Shown piece by piece: positions 28,401 to 45,214 of a stretch of DNA of 64,000 bases. The stretch covers positions 19,304,501 through 19,368,500 of the forward strand of contig NC_091094.1 of NCBI RefSeq assembly GCF_024713975.1, given 5' to 3'. Under the pieces are notes generated by a model. That model saw only the letters and a list, made by a program, of their open reading frames with translations. It did not search any database and was not told the origin of the DNA. The position numbers were made by a program, and so were the translations under genes. The stretch is from Paralichthys olivaceus (Eukaryota; Chordata; Actinopteri; Pleuronectiformes; Paralichthyidae). The first letter of the stretch is position 1. The number at the start of each line of letters is the position of its first letter.

Positions 28401-31390
28401 TGGCTGCATTCTAGCTTTTTTTATAGCAGGAAAACTGAACTCAAAATAAAATGTTTTGCACAATTTTGTAATTTTAAGGCACTTACTTCACTGTTATGAT
28501 TTGAAACCAGATATTACATGTGATGACTTTTTCTGTATAAAATTGGCATAAAGTCACATGATTCCTCTGGTGTAAATGAACAGATCCTCATACTAAAGAT
28601 TAAGATAATTGACATACAACAGTGTTTCAGTGTCTCTCTGCTCTTAATACCTAATTTACTCATAGCGTTGTTTTCTCAAGCTGTTGGAAACTTTCCTCAG
28701 AGTGATTCAACTCTATGTCGACATGCAGTAGATCTGTTGTACTACATCCCAAAGGTGATTTATTAGATTCAGTGACTCTTCTAGTGAAAAGGGAGGCAAC
28801 TGAAAAGAATGTTCATGAAACCAGTTTGAGACAATTTTTACTTTTGTTTATGACCCTGCTGGAAGTAGCAATCAGAAGATGCTGTGATCATGAGCAATAA
28901 TTCAATTCATTCAAACTATGATTGACTGATATTGCCCACACTGTTACGCCACCAGCTGCCTGGACTGCAGATACAAGGCAGGTTGGGTTCATGGATTCAT
29001 GCTGTGCAAAGCATGAATTCTGACCCTACACTCTGCGGCCTCAGCAGAAATCCACATTCATCAGACCAGGCTACATTTTTCCACTCTTCAGCCGTTTAGT
29101 TTTGGTGAGTGTGCCGGCTGCAGCCTCAGATTTATGCTTCTGGCTGACACGAGTGGAACCTGATGTGGTCTGGTTCTGCTCACCACAGTTGTAAAGAGTG
29201 GTTCTCTTTCTGTCAGCTCCAACTAGTCTGAGCTCTGTCCACTGAACTCTCTAATCAGTGAGACGCTTCTGTTCACACAGCTGATGTTTGAACATTCACT
29301 GAAGCATCTCACCTGTACCTGCAGGACTCTTTACCACTGCTGATTGGCTGATTGGAAAATGTCATTTATAAGCAGATGTACTGGTGTTCCTAATAAACTG
29401 CTTGGTGAATATATGTTATAACACTAAAACCTCCTTTATTCAACAGATTAAGTTGTAAACAATGTATAGTTTTAATGTTTTTGAGAATTTGTGCCACATT
29501 TGGCGCTACAATCAAGTCATCTTTTCCCTGAAATGTTCTAATACGATACTGTAGATTAGTTCAAATCTCCAAGGAACTCTCATCGTAACAGACACAGAAC
29601 AAGTCCTGTCAAACTCAAATCAGGTACAAAAGATCATTTCAGGGAAACAGCCCATTAAAAATCTACAACACTTATCTTCCTCTACTCAATACAAACGTAT
29701 AAATTGTCTCTTTGTACACCACTTACAGAGGACTGATGTTAAGTCATTAGCTAAATGATATAAAATGTCATAGTAACATGTACAGAGGGCTGAACATTCA
29801 AGCTTCCAATACACAAGCTTAAGTTTTCTGTAATATGAGTAAAAAACAACTTGAACTCTTCACATCTGAGGCAACAAGAAATATATATTTTTTGCTATTC
29901 CGAATAAATTAAAGATCAACAACTTATATATTGCAACTTTCTTACAAAAAATAAAACTACACTTTAAAATGAACTAAAACATCAGAAAATATCCAGTAAA
30001 ACATTGCTTGTTACATGTGTTCTTCTGTATACCTGTGTCTCTTGATATGTCCCACAATGCTGACTTTTGAAAACCATTTATCAGATCTGCTTGTGTTAAT
30101 GGATCGCATTATATTTGTCTGTTGGGAGTTTCCGCTCCATATAAAAATCTGTCTACAACCACAGCGCATATTGTAATAGATTTCTGTAACCAATCCTGAG
30201 AAATAATCTGTGGAGAAATTCGTTGGAAATTAATTGCTACTAACACACATCTATTCAACTAATCCTGGATCACCTGGGCCAGGAAACAAAAATAAAATGC
30301 CCTGTCAACAAATGAGCCAACCATCAAATACACTTTAGTTTGAAGGCAACAAATTTACCGGCTTCTTCTAGTCACCTGAAACCACAGCTTGCATCTGAAT
30401 GTTTCATACGTCTCAGGCTCTTCAACACTTTTATCATCGTTGTATTATTAGTGACCCAGTGAACAACAGGAACCACAACAGTAATGTCTGAAGGTTGGGG
30501 GTCAGGTTTAACTGCAGAACAACAACTTTGAGGCTGGTGGGGATTCAGGACCCTCGATCAGGGTGGATGTTGGTGGCGTGGGGCATTGAAGCGGGTGCAC
30601 AGTGGTGGACGGTTGTCATACTCAGCTGTTTGTGACCACTGTAGAGCCTCTTAAGCCGGAGAACATCTCTGCAGAAAAAAAAAAAAGTTTTGATTTTAAA
30701 AGGTGTCAAATCACAACATGCCACAAAACATTTTTTTTATTTTAGGAGGTTTGGCTCCACGAACAATAAATGAAAGGTTTATTTACCTCTTCCTATGACT
30801 TAACCGCTTACATTTCTTCCCCCCCAATGTGATGGGGTTTTATGGGGGTGGTTTCCTATCTTTATTCAAGATCATGGCCATTCAGTTACAGAGCAGGACT
30901 TACTGATTTCACATTCACATTTTGAAATGTTTTCACTCAAAACCCTTGTGCCTGTATTTGCTCGAGTTGTGCTCAAACTGTCTGTGAGCGGAGGAAGAAA
31001 ATCAGAGGGCAGACGTTTCATGCACCAATAGAAGCAATGTGAGCGTGAGGAGACGAGCTCAGGAAATCTCTCTGAGAATCACAATATCTCTGTGCAAGCG
31101 CATAGTTTGAATATATAACACAAGGGTTTACGTATTACAGAATCTGAATGTATAAATGATAAGTCCTGCTCTTAAAATGAAAGACCACACTCATGAATAA
31201 AGTTAGGGATAAAAAAAACAAAAAAAAACTATGTTTAAGTTTAGATTTTTTGGACGAGGAGATTCAGTTTTTGATTTGAGTACTTCTTCTCATCATCCTC
31301 TCCCTGTCTGACCTCACAGGTGGCACACTGAGTTCAGAAACAGAAGAAACCTTCCCTGGACTGCTCACCAACCAGCTGTCGCACAGGTAG
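3769..31390 (+). CDS. loxl2: Lysyl oxidase-like 2, secreted copper amine oxidase (13 coding exons)
   Basis: LOXL2 oxidises peptidyl lysine in collagen and elastin to allysine for matrix cross-linking. Coding exons read by splice site and phase: 3769-4039, 6754-6929, 16835-17043, 20281-20497, 21170-21353, 23333-23484, 23577-23744, 26148-26313, 26459-26699, 27260-27375, 27634-27770, 28014-28125 and 31320-31390 (stop TAG). All junctions keep frame, giving 2220 nt, or 739 residues (human about 774). Residues 1-20 are a signal peptide. Four SRCR domains lie at about 30-132, 156-271, 294-394 and 404-513. The catalytic domain follows from about 515, with copper ligands His594, His596 and His598 (CHRHYH). 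Lys621 (GHKASF) and Tyr657 (WDTYRHD) are the pair that forms the lysyl-tyrosylquinone cofactor in this family. Sequons at Asn257 and Asn612 match glycosylation sites I recall in human LOXL2. Residues such as [13 protein letters not shown] favour LOXL2 over LOXL3 and LOXL4. I cannot tell which teleost duplicate (a or b) this is. Confidence 0.95.
4040..6753 (+). other. loxl2: loxl2 intron within SRCR domain 1, with one fish repeat copy
   Basis: The donor is GTAAGA at 4040 and the acceptor CTCCAG ends at 6753. The intron splits the first SRCR domain. It holds one copy of a dispersed repeat at about 6139-6330, described separately. I see no coding sequence in the rest. Confidence 0.7.
6139..6330 (+). 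repeat. Dispersed teleost repeat, copy 1 (GACCCAAGGAAGAATCCA family)
   Basis: The segment shares ordered blocks with 21960-22165 and 63592-63905. These are a GGAGGTTATG-like start, a CATGACCCAAGGAAG block, a CACTTTCTTTA/GCGAGATAGGGCG block and, towards the end, a block like TTCATGGATATTGATAAAAA. Block order is the same in each copy while the sequence between has diverged. From memory it matches a very common fish interspersed repeat. I did not assign a family name. Confidence 0.65.
11358..11485 (+). repeat. Fragment of a dispersed teleost repeat (SINE-like family, part)
   Basis: The text from AATCCGCACAGACACTTAAG through TGTAAAAACAGCAACTTGTG to GGGAGCTGGTCATCTGGC resembles the internal part of a common fish repeat. 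Another part of that family, beginning around ATAAAGACAGGAAACAGG, is seen at 13080 and 25846. The assignment rests on memory of the family, so moderate confidence only. Confidence 0.4.
12281..12416 (+). repeat. Interrupted TG microsatellite ending in a G run
   Basis: There are two long TG tracts separated by TGGG-rich units, closed by a run of about eleven G. The reading frames through it (CVCVCV...) are artefacts of the repeat. Confidence 0.97.
13080..13283 (+). repeat. Dispersed teleost repeat copy (GGAAACAGGAGGAAAC family)
   Basis: Blocks such as AAAGACAGGAAACAGGAGG, TCCACCTACCAGCACCTTTA, a TTTGTTAAATCTGTACCA block and GATGCTAAGCTAACCATTTG occur in this order. The AAGACTGGAAACAGGAGGAA block recurs at 25835-25930. 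It resembles a frequent fish SINE-like repeat known to me. Family assignment would need a repeat library. Confidence 0.55.
17044..20280 (+). other. loxl2: loxl2 intron within SRCR domain 2
   Basis: The donor is GTGAGT at 17044 and the acceptor CTCCTCAG ends at 20280. It contains a degenerate pentanucleotide tract (about 19765-19925) and a small direct duplication of a CACACAGGCAGA unit near 19598-19626. No exon is recognised. Confidence 0.65.
19765..19925 (+). repeat. Degenerate pentanucleotide (TATCA/TATCG/TGTAC-like) tract
   Basis: The sequence is made of imperfect 5-base units such as CATAT, CGTAC, TATCA and TATTG over about 160 bases, following a short TA run. One frame of it stays open for 69 codons ([11 protein letters not shown]...), but this follows from the simple-sequence composition and is not a gene. 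Confidence 0.8.
21354..23332 (+). other. loxl2: loxl2 intron within SRCR domain 3
   Basis: The donor is GTACAA at 21354 and the acceptor CAATGTAG ends at 23332. It contains a copy of the dispersed repeat at about 21960-22165. No coding sequence is recognised. Confidence 0.65.
21960..22165 (+). repeat. Dispersed teleost repeat, copy 2
   Basis: It starts with CCTCTGCCAAGGAAGCCATG and passes through a TTTGTTTGTTAGTTACCAGG block, AGGATTACAGAAAAACTACT and GGGGCATGACCCAAGGAAGG. It ends with a GAGATAGGGCGTTAGCC block. The order matches the copies at 6139 and 63592. Confidence 0.7.
25422..25494 (+). repeat. (GT)n microsatellite
   Basis: This is an uninterrupted GT tract of about 73 bases. The HTHTHT open frames on the minus strand are artefacts of it. 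Confidence 0.98.
25835..25930 (+). repeat. Dispersed teleost repeat fragment
   Basis: AGCTTAGCATAAAGACTGGA followed by AACAGGAGGAAACTGCTAGC and a GGCAACAAAATACCTCTG block matches the repeat seen at 13080-13283. The copy is short and diverged. Confidence 0.5.
28126..31319 (+). other. loxl2: loxl2 last intron
   Basis: The donor is GTGAGA at 28126 and the acceptor ACCTCACAG ends at 31319. It contains one diverged dispersed repeat (28925-29412). The remainder is AT-rich with no recognised gene. Confidence 0.75.
28925..29412 (+). repeat. Diverged interspersed fish repeat with internal deletions
   Basis: Recognisable pieces in order are TTCTGACCCTACACTCTGC, CAGCAGAAATCCACATTCAT, CATCAGACCAGGCTACATTT, ACGAGTGGAACCTGATGTGG, a GTTGTAAAGAGTGGTTCT block, CTGATTGGCTGATTGG and the terminal GTGTTCCTAATAAACTGCTT. 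The series and especially the ending match a frequent teleost repeat I know by sequence but not by family name. The middle section appears shortened relative to that consensus. Confidence 0.6.
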
Positions 31391-33361
31391 ACCTGAAGTG
31401 GACAACGAGGACGGACAGACGGACGGACATTAGGGAAGCAAATATGAATATTTGACAACCACTAGAGGGGGCTGTGCAGCTATGCCTCCTTGCAGAAGTG
31501 CTGGATTGAAGTTGAGCTCAGAGCTCAGCTGGTACAAAGGACAATGAGTAAATGGTAAAAAAAAATTAAAAAAAAAAAAAAAGGGGGGGGGGGGGGGAAG
31601 GACCTACTTACTTACTAAATGTTTTAAAGTACAAAAATGTTCTTATCTCTTAGTCTCTTGCTGTTGTTGTCAGTGAAATGTCAGCTTTGACCTGGTGCTT
31701 AATAAGAGAGATGTCAGGGAGGATCTAAGCCAAATTATTTATTAAATTAATTGTGCCAAACAGTTTAAGGCCAAAGATTCAAATATTGGGGAACGACTCA
31801 ATGAAAATACCCATTAGATGAGAGCGTCACCTGGATGTCGGGTTTACTTGGGATGGATGTAAAAACAGTCTGCTGCTAAATCTGGTGCTATAAGTCATCG
31901 AAATCTTGCACTGTATGTTTTTTTTCTCAAGAGAGTTAAACTAAAAGACAAATCTATCAATCACAGTGAAAAGGCTTCTTTAGAAACCAAAAACAAATAC
32001 AGTACATGATTATGAGAATTACTGCAGAGCAACAAGGTGCAGAAGATGGCAACAACACAAATAACGCCTGTTTCCAGCATAGCTGTAATGAACCTCCTAC
32101 AAATAATCACTTGTAACCACAGCTGCAAAGCAGGCGAGTGGATGTTGGATTATCAGAGCCACTCTGCTGAATAAGATTTATTTATGCCAACTGTCCTGGA
32201 TTGGGTTCCTGTAGAATTTCTAACAACAGTCAGGTTTTAACTCATAAATTTAAGTCATCATTAAGCTGAGAGGGAAAGTGCTTTCTGCTACCATGGCTTT
32301 TTGTTTCACATACTTGAGTTCACTTTTAAGAAATGTTTTATTTATTGCTTTCATTCTCTTGGTTGTTACAGTAGACACATTTTCATCTTCACGAAGTGCA
32401 CATCCCCTCAGCTAATGCTTCACGTTTGTTAAATTATTACCATCAGGGACTATGAGAACATTGCGGGTGAACTGTGATACCTGCACATGTGTGAAAATGA
32501 CTATTCATGATTTTGTGAATTAATTTTCTGATGTAGCTAATTCCATGACCCCTCTTTTTTATAAGAGTACTTGTTACTTGTTGCCAGACTGTTTTTTTTT
32601 TGTATGAATGGGTGAATGTGGAAAAGTTAATTAACAATGGTAAAAGCATATTCCAATTTGTGTGATGAACCTTTTTATAATGTTCAAAGGTTTTAATGTT
32701 GTCTGAAAAGAGTATATTCTGCAGTTAATTGTGTGTGTTATTCATAGTTTTCTGATCAACAGCAATTAAAACCCCATCGTGGTTAGAGTTGGACTGAGAA
32801 GTAACAACATATGTGACAGAAATCCTATTAAGTAATAATAGCATGGAATCTCCCAAATCATTATATAGCTGTAATTCATTTATTCCCACAAGAAAATCAC
32901 AGGCACAGTGGAGCACAGGCCGACTTTCATGTTACAATAAAGGAATTCCACTCCACAGGCTACATCTATACGACCTCAGCTCTACATCAATTATAATCTC
33001 CATCAATACATCTGAAAAAGCATGTCACGTGACTTCTCACGTGCACTGGACATGTGCATGCCAGTGTAAACAGGAAACAGAATGTTTACTCTGCAGTTGG
33101 TTGCTTTAATACAGATAAATACTGCGAATGAGAAACAACAATGGTGAAAAGTAAGAGCAGGGATTTCTTTGCCTTTACTGCAGGTAGTCAAGTAGTGCCT
33201 GATGAGAACCAATAAGGAAGTGAATGCGCTGAACAAAGGCGCTGTAACATGGATGAAGCCACAGTCATCATAGTCTCACACAGTGAAACTATGATGCCAA
33301 AAATCTTTGGCTTGCATTAGTCTGCTCACCTGTTAATGTATCACATTGTGAGCACTTCTCT
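31391..33361. other. Convergent intergenic region, loxl2 and r3hcc1 3' ends
   Basis: loxl2 ends from the left and r3hcc1 from the right, so this stretch should hold both 3' untranslated regions. I could not place a polyadenylation signal with confidence. An A run followed by a G run lies at 31557-31597. No coding sequence is recognised. Confidence 0.5.
31557..31597 (+). repeat. Homopolymer A tract followed by G tract
   Basis: About 24 bases, nearly all A, are followed by about 15 G. The tract is a likely site of length polymorphism or sequencing error. Confidence 0.9.
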
Positions 33362-37144
<3,783 letters not shown>

Positions 37145-37401
37145 CTGTGTGGAGAAGCTGACTTTGACCTAACTAGCAGCGACGCCAAAAAACATCAAAT
37201 CTAGCCAAATGTTGTTCCCGTAACGTTAGCTAAAAGTTAGCCGCGATAGTAACGAATGTGTTAAGTGAAGCAGAAAGCTACCAGCCTATGTTTTCATGTC
37301 TCAGACCACGCGTTATCAACATGCTGCCATGTTAGCACGAATGTTGTGAATGTCAATAAACCGGAGGTTAGTTAACACTTATATTAAACTGAAGAGTCTT
37401 A

Positions 37402-37537
37402 CCCTGGAGTCGTATTATGATATTTTATTGTGTAACTAACTAGCAAGCTAACTGACCGTCTAGCTTCCGGAAGCAGATGTTTTCTTTTTCTGGCCACAGC
37501 CAGAGATCCGGTTTGAGTTCTTCACAATAAAAGTCCT
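37402..37537 (-). promoter_or_regulatory. r3hcc1: Probable r3hcc1 promoter and leader exon
   Basis: On the minus strand a leader ending CTCCAGG|GTAAGA (donor at 37401) could splice to the acceptor CACACAG before 37144. Upstream lies an ETS-like CCGGAAG element and then the 18-bp sequence AGGACTTTTATTGTGAAG (plus 37520-37537), which also occurs upstream of golga7. No ATG occurs in this leader in the needed frame. The boundaries are inferred. Confidence 0.4.
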
Positions 37538-37544
37538 ACAAATC

Positions 37545-39720
37545 TACACCGACAAGATAGTTAAAATGCAATGTTTTTAATTTTATGATGATAATTATTC
37601 AAACCAAGTTCAAATAAAAAACCTTTTTGGAATACCCAATGCCCAAACATTTCACTACAGCTCATGTGCGCACCAGAACAAGAGACATACTCACATCTTC
37701 TCCTTTGTAGAAATACTCACATAAAGTCTTACATAAAAAATATTTTACCAAAAGTAAATATTTTCTTAAAATAAATTGTTTTTTAATTCATTGTTTTCGT
37801 TTTAATAATTGAATAACATTATGCATGTCACTACAGAAAAGTAATTTTTAATGTATCATTACTGAATGTATATAACAAAACAAAAAATATGGCAGTTTCC
37901 TGCATTAGAATTGAATAATAAGGATTATGTTAATTTTGGAGAAGAACCTACTTAAGTACCAATAGTCAGATTGTATTACAAGTCTTTGTTTAACCTGTAA
38001 TACAACATCATAATTTATTTCTTGATTCATTTTGTATTACTTCAGAATCTGCTGTTGAGTGAATGTGTTGGTTACTTACCATCACTGCGCTTTCGTTCTT
38101 AAATGAAGTTAAACATCAGGACTTCTACAGAGCTCAGGAAAAGACTTTTTATTTAGACAAAACAGAAGATTATTTGTAACAAAAGTAGCATTTGTGTGTG
38201 GAATTCAGTGTTTAAGGTTCCTGTGGTGTTTGGTGACAATGAAAAATGGGATGACATTCACAATACAGATAATTACTCTAAGGAGAAAAATGGCACAGGA
38301 CTGCTGGGTATGATTTGGGAGATTCAGTCCAGTTGGGTTATGACATGGCAGAGACAGATATTTCTCAAAATGTATTAGGTCAGATTTTTGTTTTATGATT
38401 GACCTATCAAAAGCAAACACGCTCCATGTTTGGTGTCATAAATATCTCCAGTCCAATGTGTGCGTTTCACAAGAGTTTCCCAGCAAAAAGTCACATTCAT
38501 GTACAAATGAGAACATTTGCCCCAACACAGACAACAATACTGTGGAATACAACCCATAACAGGACTTAGGTTTAAAGACAGTTCCAACAACTCAATCCCT
38601 TCATAATTCTAACCCAAACTCTTGAATGACAACACATTTGACTTGCAAAACAATACACAAGTCAAATCCCTCATGATAACTATGGTCAAAAGTGGCATTT
38701 GTCACAATGGCCCATTAACGGAGACTGATTTTGATTAAATAGGACATGATTTATAAATGTATGTATTTTGACAGTGTCATATATTTTTCTTCTTTGGGCT
38801 CTGTGCCTCAGTAGATTCAATTTTAAATCATTATAGATAATAATAGATACAAATACTAAAGTGGCATGTCTCAGCTTTACTTTGAGATGGGTTATGAGAG
38901 AGAACTATGTGGGAGATGCCGCCCTTTTAGTACATAGTGCCTAAGGTTAAGGGGTTTGAACAGATACACATGAAGTCAAACAAAACTTAATTTTACATTT
39001 TAATGGAAAACACCTTGCTTGTTGCAGTTTCGGTTTTTTCAGTTTGAATAAACATTCCAACTCCACACAGCTGCCCAAGAAACATTTAGGAGCCAAGTGT
39101 CCAATTAGTAATGCAATGTGTTAAATGAGCTGCATCTCCCAAACCTACTCAAATTAAAGCTAAGATTTGGCAATTCAATGGACTATTTTAAAAAAAAATT
39201 CCAAACTGAATGAGCAGAAGCAAAGAGCCTGAAGAGAAAACGTGTCACTACTCAAACACTTTGATGTACTGTAAATTATTTTATATATATAAAAAGACAC
39301 ATAACATAACATAAGGATAGGCAGACAGTAGAGAACGTATAAATAACAAAATATAAGAATCAGATCAAAATTATATACATCCATTCAGGTGAAGCAGATA
39401 TCTGAATACATGCTTCCAGATAGATGAAGAGTATCTGGTCAGTCTTGGTTAATAGAGTAAAGGAAAAAGGGGGAAATCCTTTTGTTACTAAACAAGAGCC
39501 AATGGAGTTTAGTTTGTTAAGGCATCCTCGTAACTAAATTGCAGTTATTGCATGATGGAATTAGAAGTGGTCAGTAATCGGTTTGACTACGGATAAGGAA
39601 AATACTGTCCTGAAATTCTGATTTCTTATAGATCAAGAGGGTCACAGTGGAGCTCCCAAGATTTTCCCAGCGAAGCTGACTCCATTAAAGATTCTTCTAT
39701 GACTGACAACATACCACAAG
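37545..39720 (-). other. golga7 3' untranslated region and spacer to r3hcc1
   Basis: No coding sequence is recognised. golga7 is transcribed into this region. A candidate polyadenylation signal (AATAAA on the minus strand, plus 38148-38153) would give a 3' untranslated region of about 1.6 kb. The remaining stretch next to 37545 is AT-rich spacer. Confidence 0.4.
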
Positions 39721-39725
39721 ATTCT

Positions 39726-41757
39726 TTATCTTCCAGAGCCAACACTTCTGTCTTCAAAGATGGTGATTTCAACCTGGAAGAAAGCAAGTTAAGGAGAATA
39801 TGCAATGCTACACACATGTTCTTATACAATTAACAGGTAGAATACACAAGGTTGCACCAGCTTTTACAAATAGAATCAGTGTTGTTACAAGCTGTGTTGA
39901 CACTAGTTTGTTAAGAGTGGTGTATAAAATTCAGCATCCTTGAGAGTTTCCAAATATACTCTCACCAAGTATGTAGATTGAAATATTTATGAGCAACAAC
40001 AATAAAAATGGTTTTATAACAAACCATTTTCATGGGACATGGTTCATTGGGATGAATGCACATTATTTTGAACCTGAAGATGAAGATTACATTTACCTCC
40101 GGTGGCAACACATACTCTCTATAGCTCTGGCAGCACACAATATTGGCTTACAATTATCAAGTAGTTACCTCAACCTAAAGTCAACACAAAATGCAGAAAG
40201 CTTAAAAGCAAAGGATGGCTGAATTTCCCCCGAGATGATTACAAGATGTACAGCGATTGTTTGAAAACAATTCAGAGTAAAGGGAGGAACACAACAAATG
40301 TGGTCACAGAAATTGGAGTTGGAGCATTCAGCTGTATTAAGCACTGAAACTGTTACTAAGTGTTTAATTATTGTAGTTGTGTTAGGTTATATTCATTATG
40401 GGATTTTCTTATGTAAATGTGTTAAGAGTTTTCTTATTTATATTTGTCTGCAAGTTAAGTATGCTTAAACTGTTAACTGTCAGTGTGTTAAATTTCAGCT
40501 TTCCTTGGCAATAAAAAAGACACTTATTGTTGACAGTTGTTTTGTGCTTTAATAAAAAGATACGCTCTGGTTCAGTTCAGTTCTGGCACCATATAGGCAC
40601 AGTTTTAAAAGAATCGATTTAGCACCAGTATCGGCAGAAACCCAAACAATACCAAAACCCTAATGCTGTGTGTGAAAGTGATCTGACATTAGCCAAGCAA
40701 AAGATACAACTCGGAGGCCTCTCTCTATGGGGTCAGTGAGCAGCAAGCCCCTGGGAGCATATATCTTCTCATTCTGGTCCTTAATGTACCTGGCAATCTT
40801 CTTTAAAACCTGTACAGAGATAGTCAGAGACACATTCAGGGAGCAGCACACAACTGTAAAATACTAGTTGTTATAGGATCTGCCGGACCCGCCAGGGACA
40901 AAATCAATTGAAGCCGTTTTACCTTCTCATAGTGTGTCTCCATACAGAGGAAGATTGCGTATGCAGTTATACAAGCCAGACAGCCCTCCAAGTATGACTT
41001 CCCCCCGAGCTTCTCTGCCTCTGCATACAGGTTGTTTAAAGTCTGGATGGTCTCCTCAAACTGCTGCTTATCAAGCTGAAACCACACAAACACACAAACC
41101 ACTTAAAGGCCCAGTCCATGAACACTCAGTCTACAATGATGACATACGTGTGAATACATACTCTTGACTCCAGCTCAGAGGGGAACTTGGTCTGGAACTT
41201 GCAGATGGTTCCTGAGCTGTAGTCCCTCTGGATAAACACCTTGGACGAGACAGCTGGCTGCTGGAGGTCCTGTAAACTGTGGGTCTGGATAGAATACAAT
41301 CAAATATGCGACTTGTGTTAAAGATGATCTTTCTGAAAGGCTGCAACAGTGGCACATACTGCGAGGCTAGTGAACACACTCAAAAGGAAATCGGGAAGCT
41401 TTAGCCACATAAGCTAATGTCTAATGTCAGTAAGCCACTAACCACCACGATATTTATTCATTTCTCTATATCAACGTACTCCTCTGACAATCATCCATAT
41501 ATAACATACCACTGTAGGACATTAATAAGTATGTTATGCTAAGATCCATGTTTAATACAGGTTTAATGGTGTACTGTTAGCGAGCGCTAGCTAATGTTAC
41601 GTTAGCTTACGTTTGATGAGCCCACGCCGCAGGGAAGTACGATGTTAGCCTGTATCTAGATCTGAACCGACAAATTACCACGACCACATCTAACTATTTA
41701 GACAAATACATGACAAGCATTAAAAATTTAAACAGAAAAACACATTACCTCAGCCAT
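39726..41757 (-). CDS. golga7: Golgin A7, subunit of the DHHC9-type palmitoyltransferase complex
   Basis: GOLGA7 (GCP16) is the small partner of the palmitoyltransferase ZDHHC9, which acts on Ras proteins at the Golgi. Exons in transcript order are 41757-41749 (Met-Ala-Glu), 41269-41162, 41075-40923, 40809-40708 and 39773-39726 (stop TAA). All are in phase 0 and total 139 residues, against about 137 in human. Diagnostic stretches are [40 protein letters not shown], a [12 protein letters not shown] block with the cysteines that are palmitoylated in this family, [14 protein letters not shown], and [17 protein letters not shown]. The C-terminus ends EDRSVGSGR, short and unlike the long Ser/Gly tail of GOLGA7B, so golga7 is preferred. 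The tiny first coding exon is supported by ATGGCTGAG|GTAATG and by frame. Confidence 0.92.
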
Positions 41758-41825
41758 AGCGACACTTCCTGAGCTGCACCGGCCAACTGAGAGTTCCCGA
41801 TCACGGACTTCACAATAAAAGTCCT
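41749..41825 (-). promoter_or_regulatory. golga7: golga7 proximal promoter with shared 18-bp element
   Basis: The element AGGACTTTTATTGTGAAG (plus 41808-41825) lies about 50 bases upstream of the golga7 ATG. An identical copy lies upstream of r3hcc1. No TATA box at a canonical spacing is evident, and the start site is probably between this element and the ATG. Confidence 0.4.
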
Positions 41826-42384
41826 TTTAACACATACCCATGAATTACCACCAGGGGTTCTGAGGATGTATTTACCCTACCATTAATCTGGATTTAAAAT
41901 ACACTGACACATTACTATTATACCCAAAAACGTAACTAAAGTATCCGTGACAAAATAGTCACATTCAATTCGTGATATGGACAGAGACCCATTATGGAGG
42001 TATTCCAGATGTAGGTTTCACTATCTGAAGTGGTTAAATATCTTTTGAAGATGCATCAAAATTTTACATTGACACTTGCAGTTAAAGGGGGACAGATTAC
42101 AGCATTACATTGCAAAATACTATTTCAATTTGAAAGGCCAACTTTAACAAAGTTGGAGGTCTCAATTTAGGAGAAATTGAGCAGTGTCCACAATAAATAC
42201 ACTGGACACTGAGAACAGGTACCATTAAATCCACTATTCTCCCATCAATCAGACAATTCCAGTTACTTAAGTCTTGCACAATTGAAACAAATTTATATTT
42301 CACCCAATAAGCACAACAGTTAAACAGCTTTATGACAATGTCACCAGTTTAGAGCAAAGAAATACAAGTCACCAGAAGTTGAGA

Positions 42385-42399
42385 TTTATTTTTTTTATT
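42385..42399 (-). terminator. rplp0: rplp0 polyadenylation signals (two AATAAA)
   Basis: Two AATAAA hexamers occur on the minus strand (plus 42385-42390 and 42394-42399), about 50-60 bases after the stop codon. This fits the short 3' untranslated region typical of ribosomal protein genes. Confidence 0.75.
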
Positions 42400-42447
42400 G
42401 AATCATGGTGTTTCTTGACTCAAATATAATTCTGTTCGCTGTATTGT

Positions 42448-44804
<2,357 letters not shown>

Positions 44805-45145
44805 CTTTGCAGTGCTTCCAAGGATCGCTAACAGCTGGTTTAAAGACAAGGTAGTATCTGTGGAGAGAGAAACTATTAGTAATCACAACCTAAAACCGAT
44901 AACAATCGTGTACTAAGGATCCAGTCACGTGGTCGGCCATTCACGTTAGCAGGCTATTAGCTTGCTAGCGGAACTAAAACAGGCCGCACGCGGTTAAGAC
45001 GCACATCCGCATTTACTTAGACACAAAACACACGTCAATATAAGTCTTAAACGTTAGTGTAATGAATCCATTGATCGAGTATAATGTAATGACACAGGAC
45101 ATTAATATTTTTCCACTAACTCAGACAAGGAAAGCTGGGCCTTAC

Positions 45146-45206
45146 CGAGCACGAGGGTCGCGTGGAAGAAAGAGAAAGATGATGGACGCCGGACTAATAT
45201 ATATAC
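45146..45206 (-). promoter_or_regulatory. rplp0: rplp0 promoter: TATA box and TOP-type start
   Basis: On the minus strand an ATATATAT-type TATA box (plus 45197-45206) precedes a pyrimidine run CTTTCTCTTTCTTCC by roughly the expected 25-30 bases. The run fits a 5' terminal oligopyrimidine start, the hallmark of mTOR-regulated ribosomal protein mRNAs. The untranslated first exon ends CTCG|GTAAGG at 45146 and joins the ATG exon at 44857. Confidence 0.75.
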
Positions 45207-45214
45207 TCTGTGAC

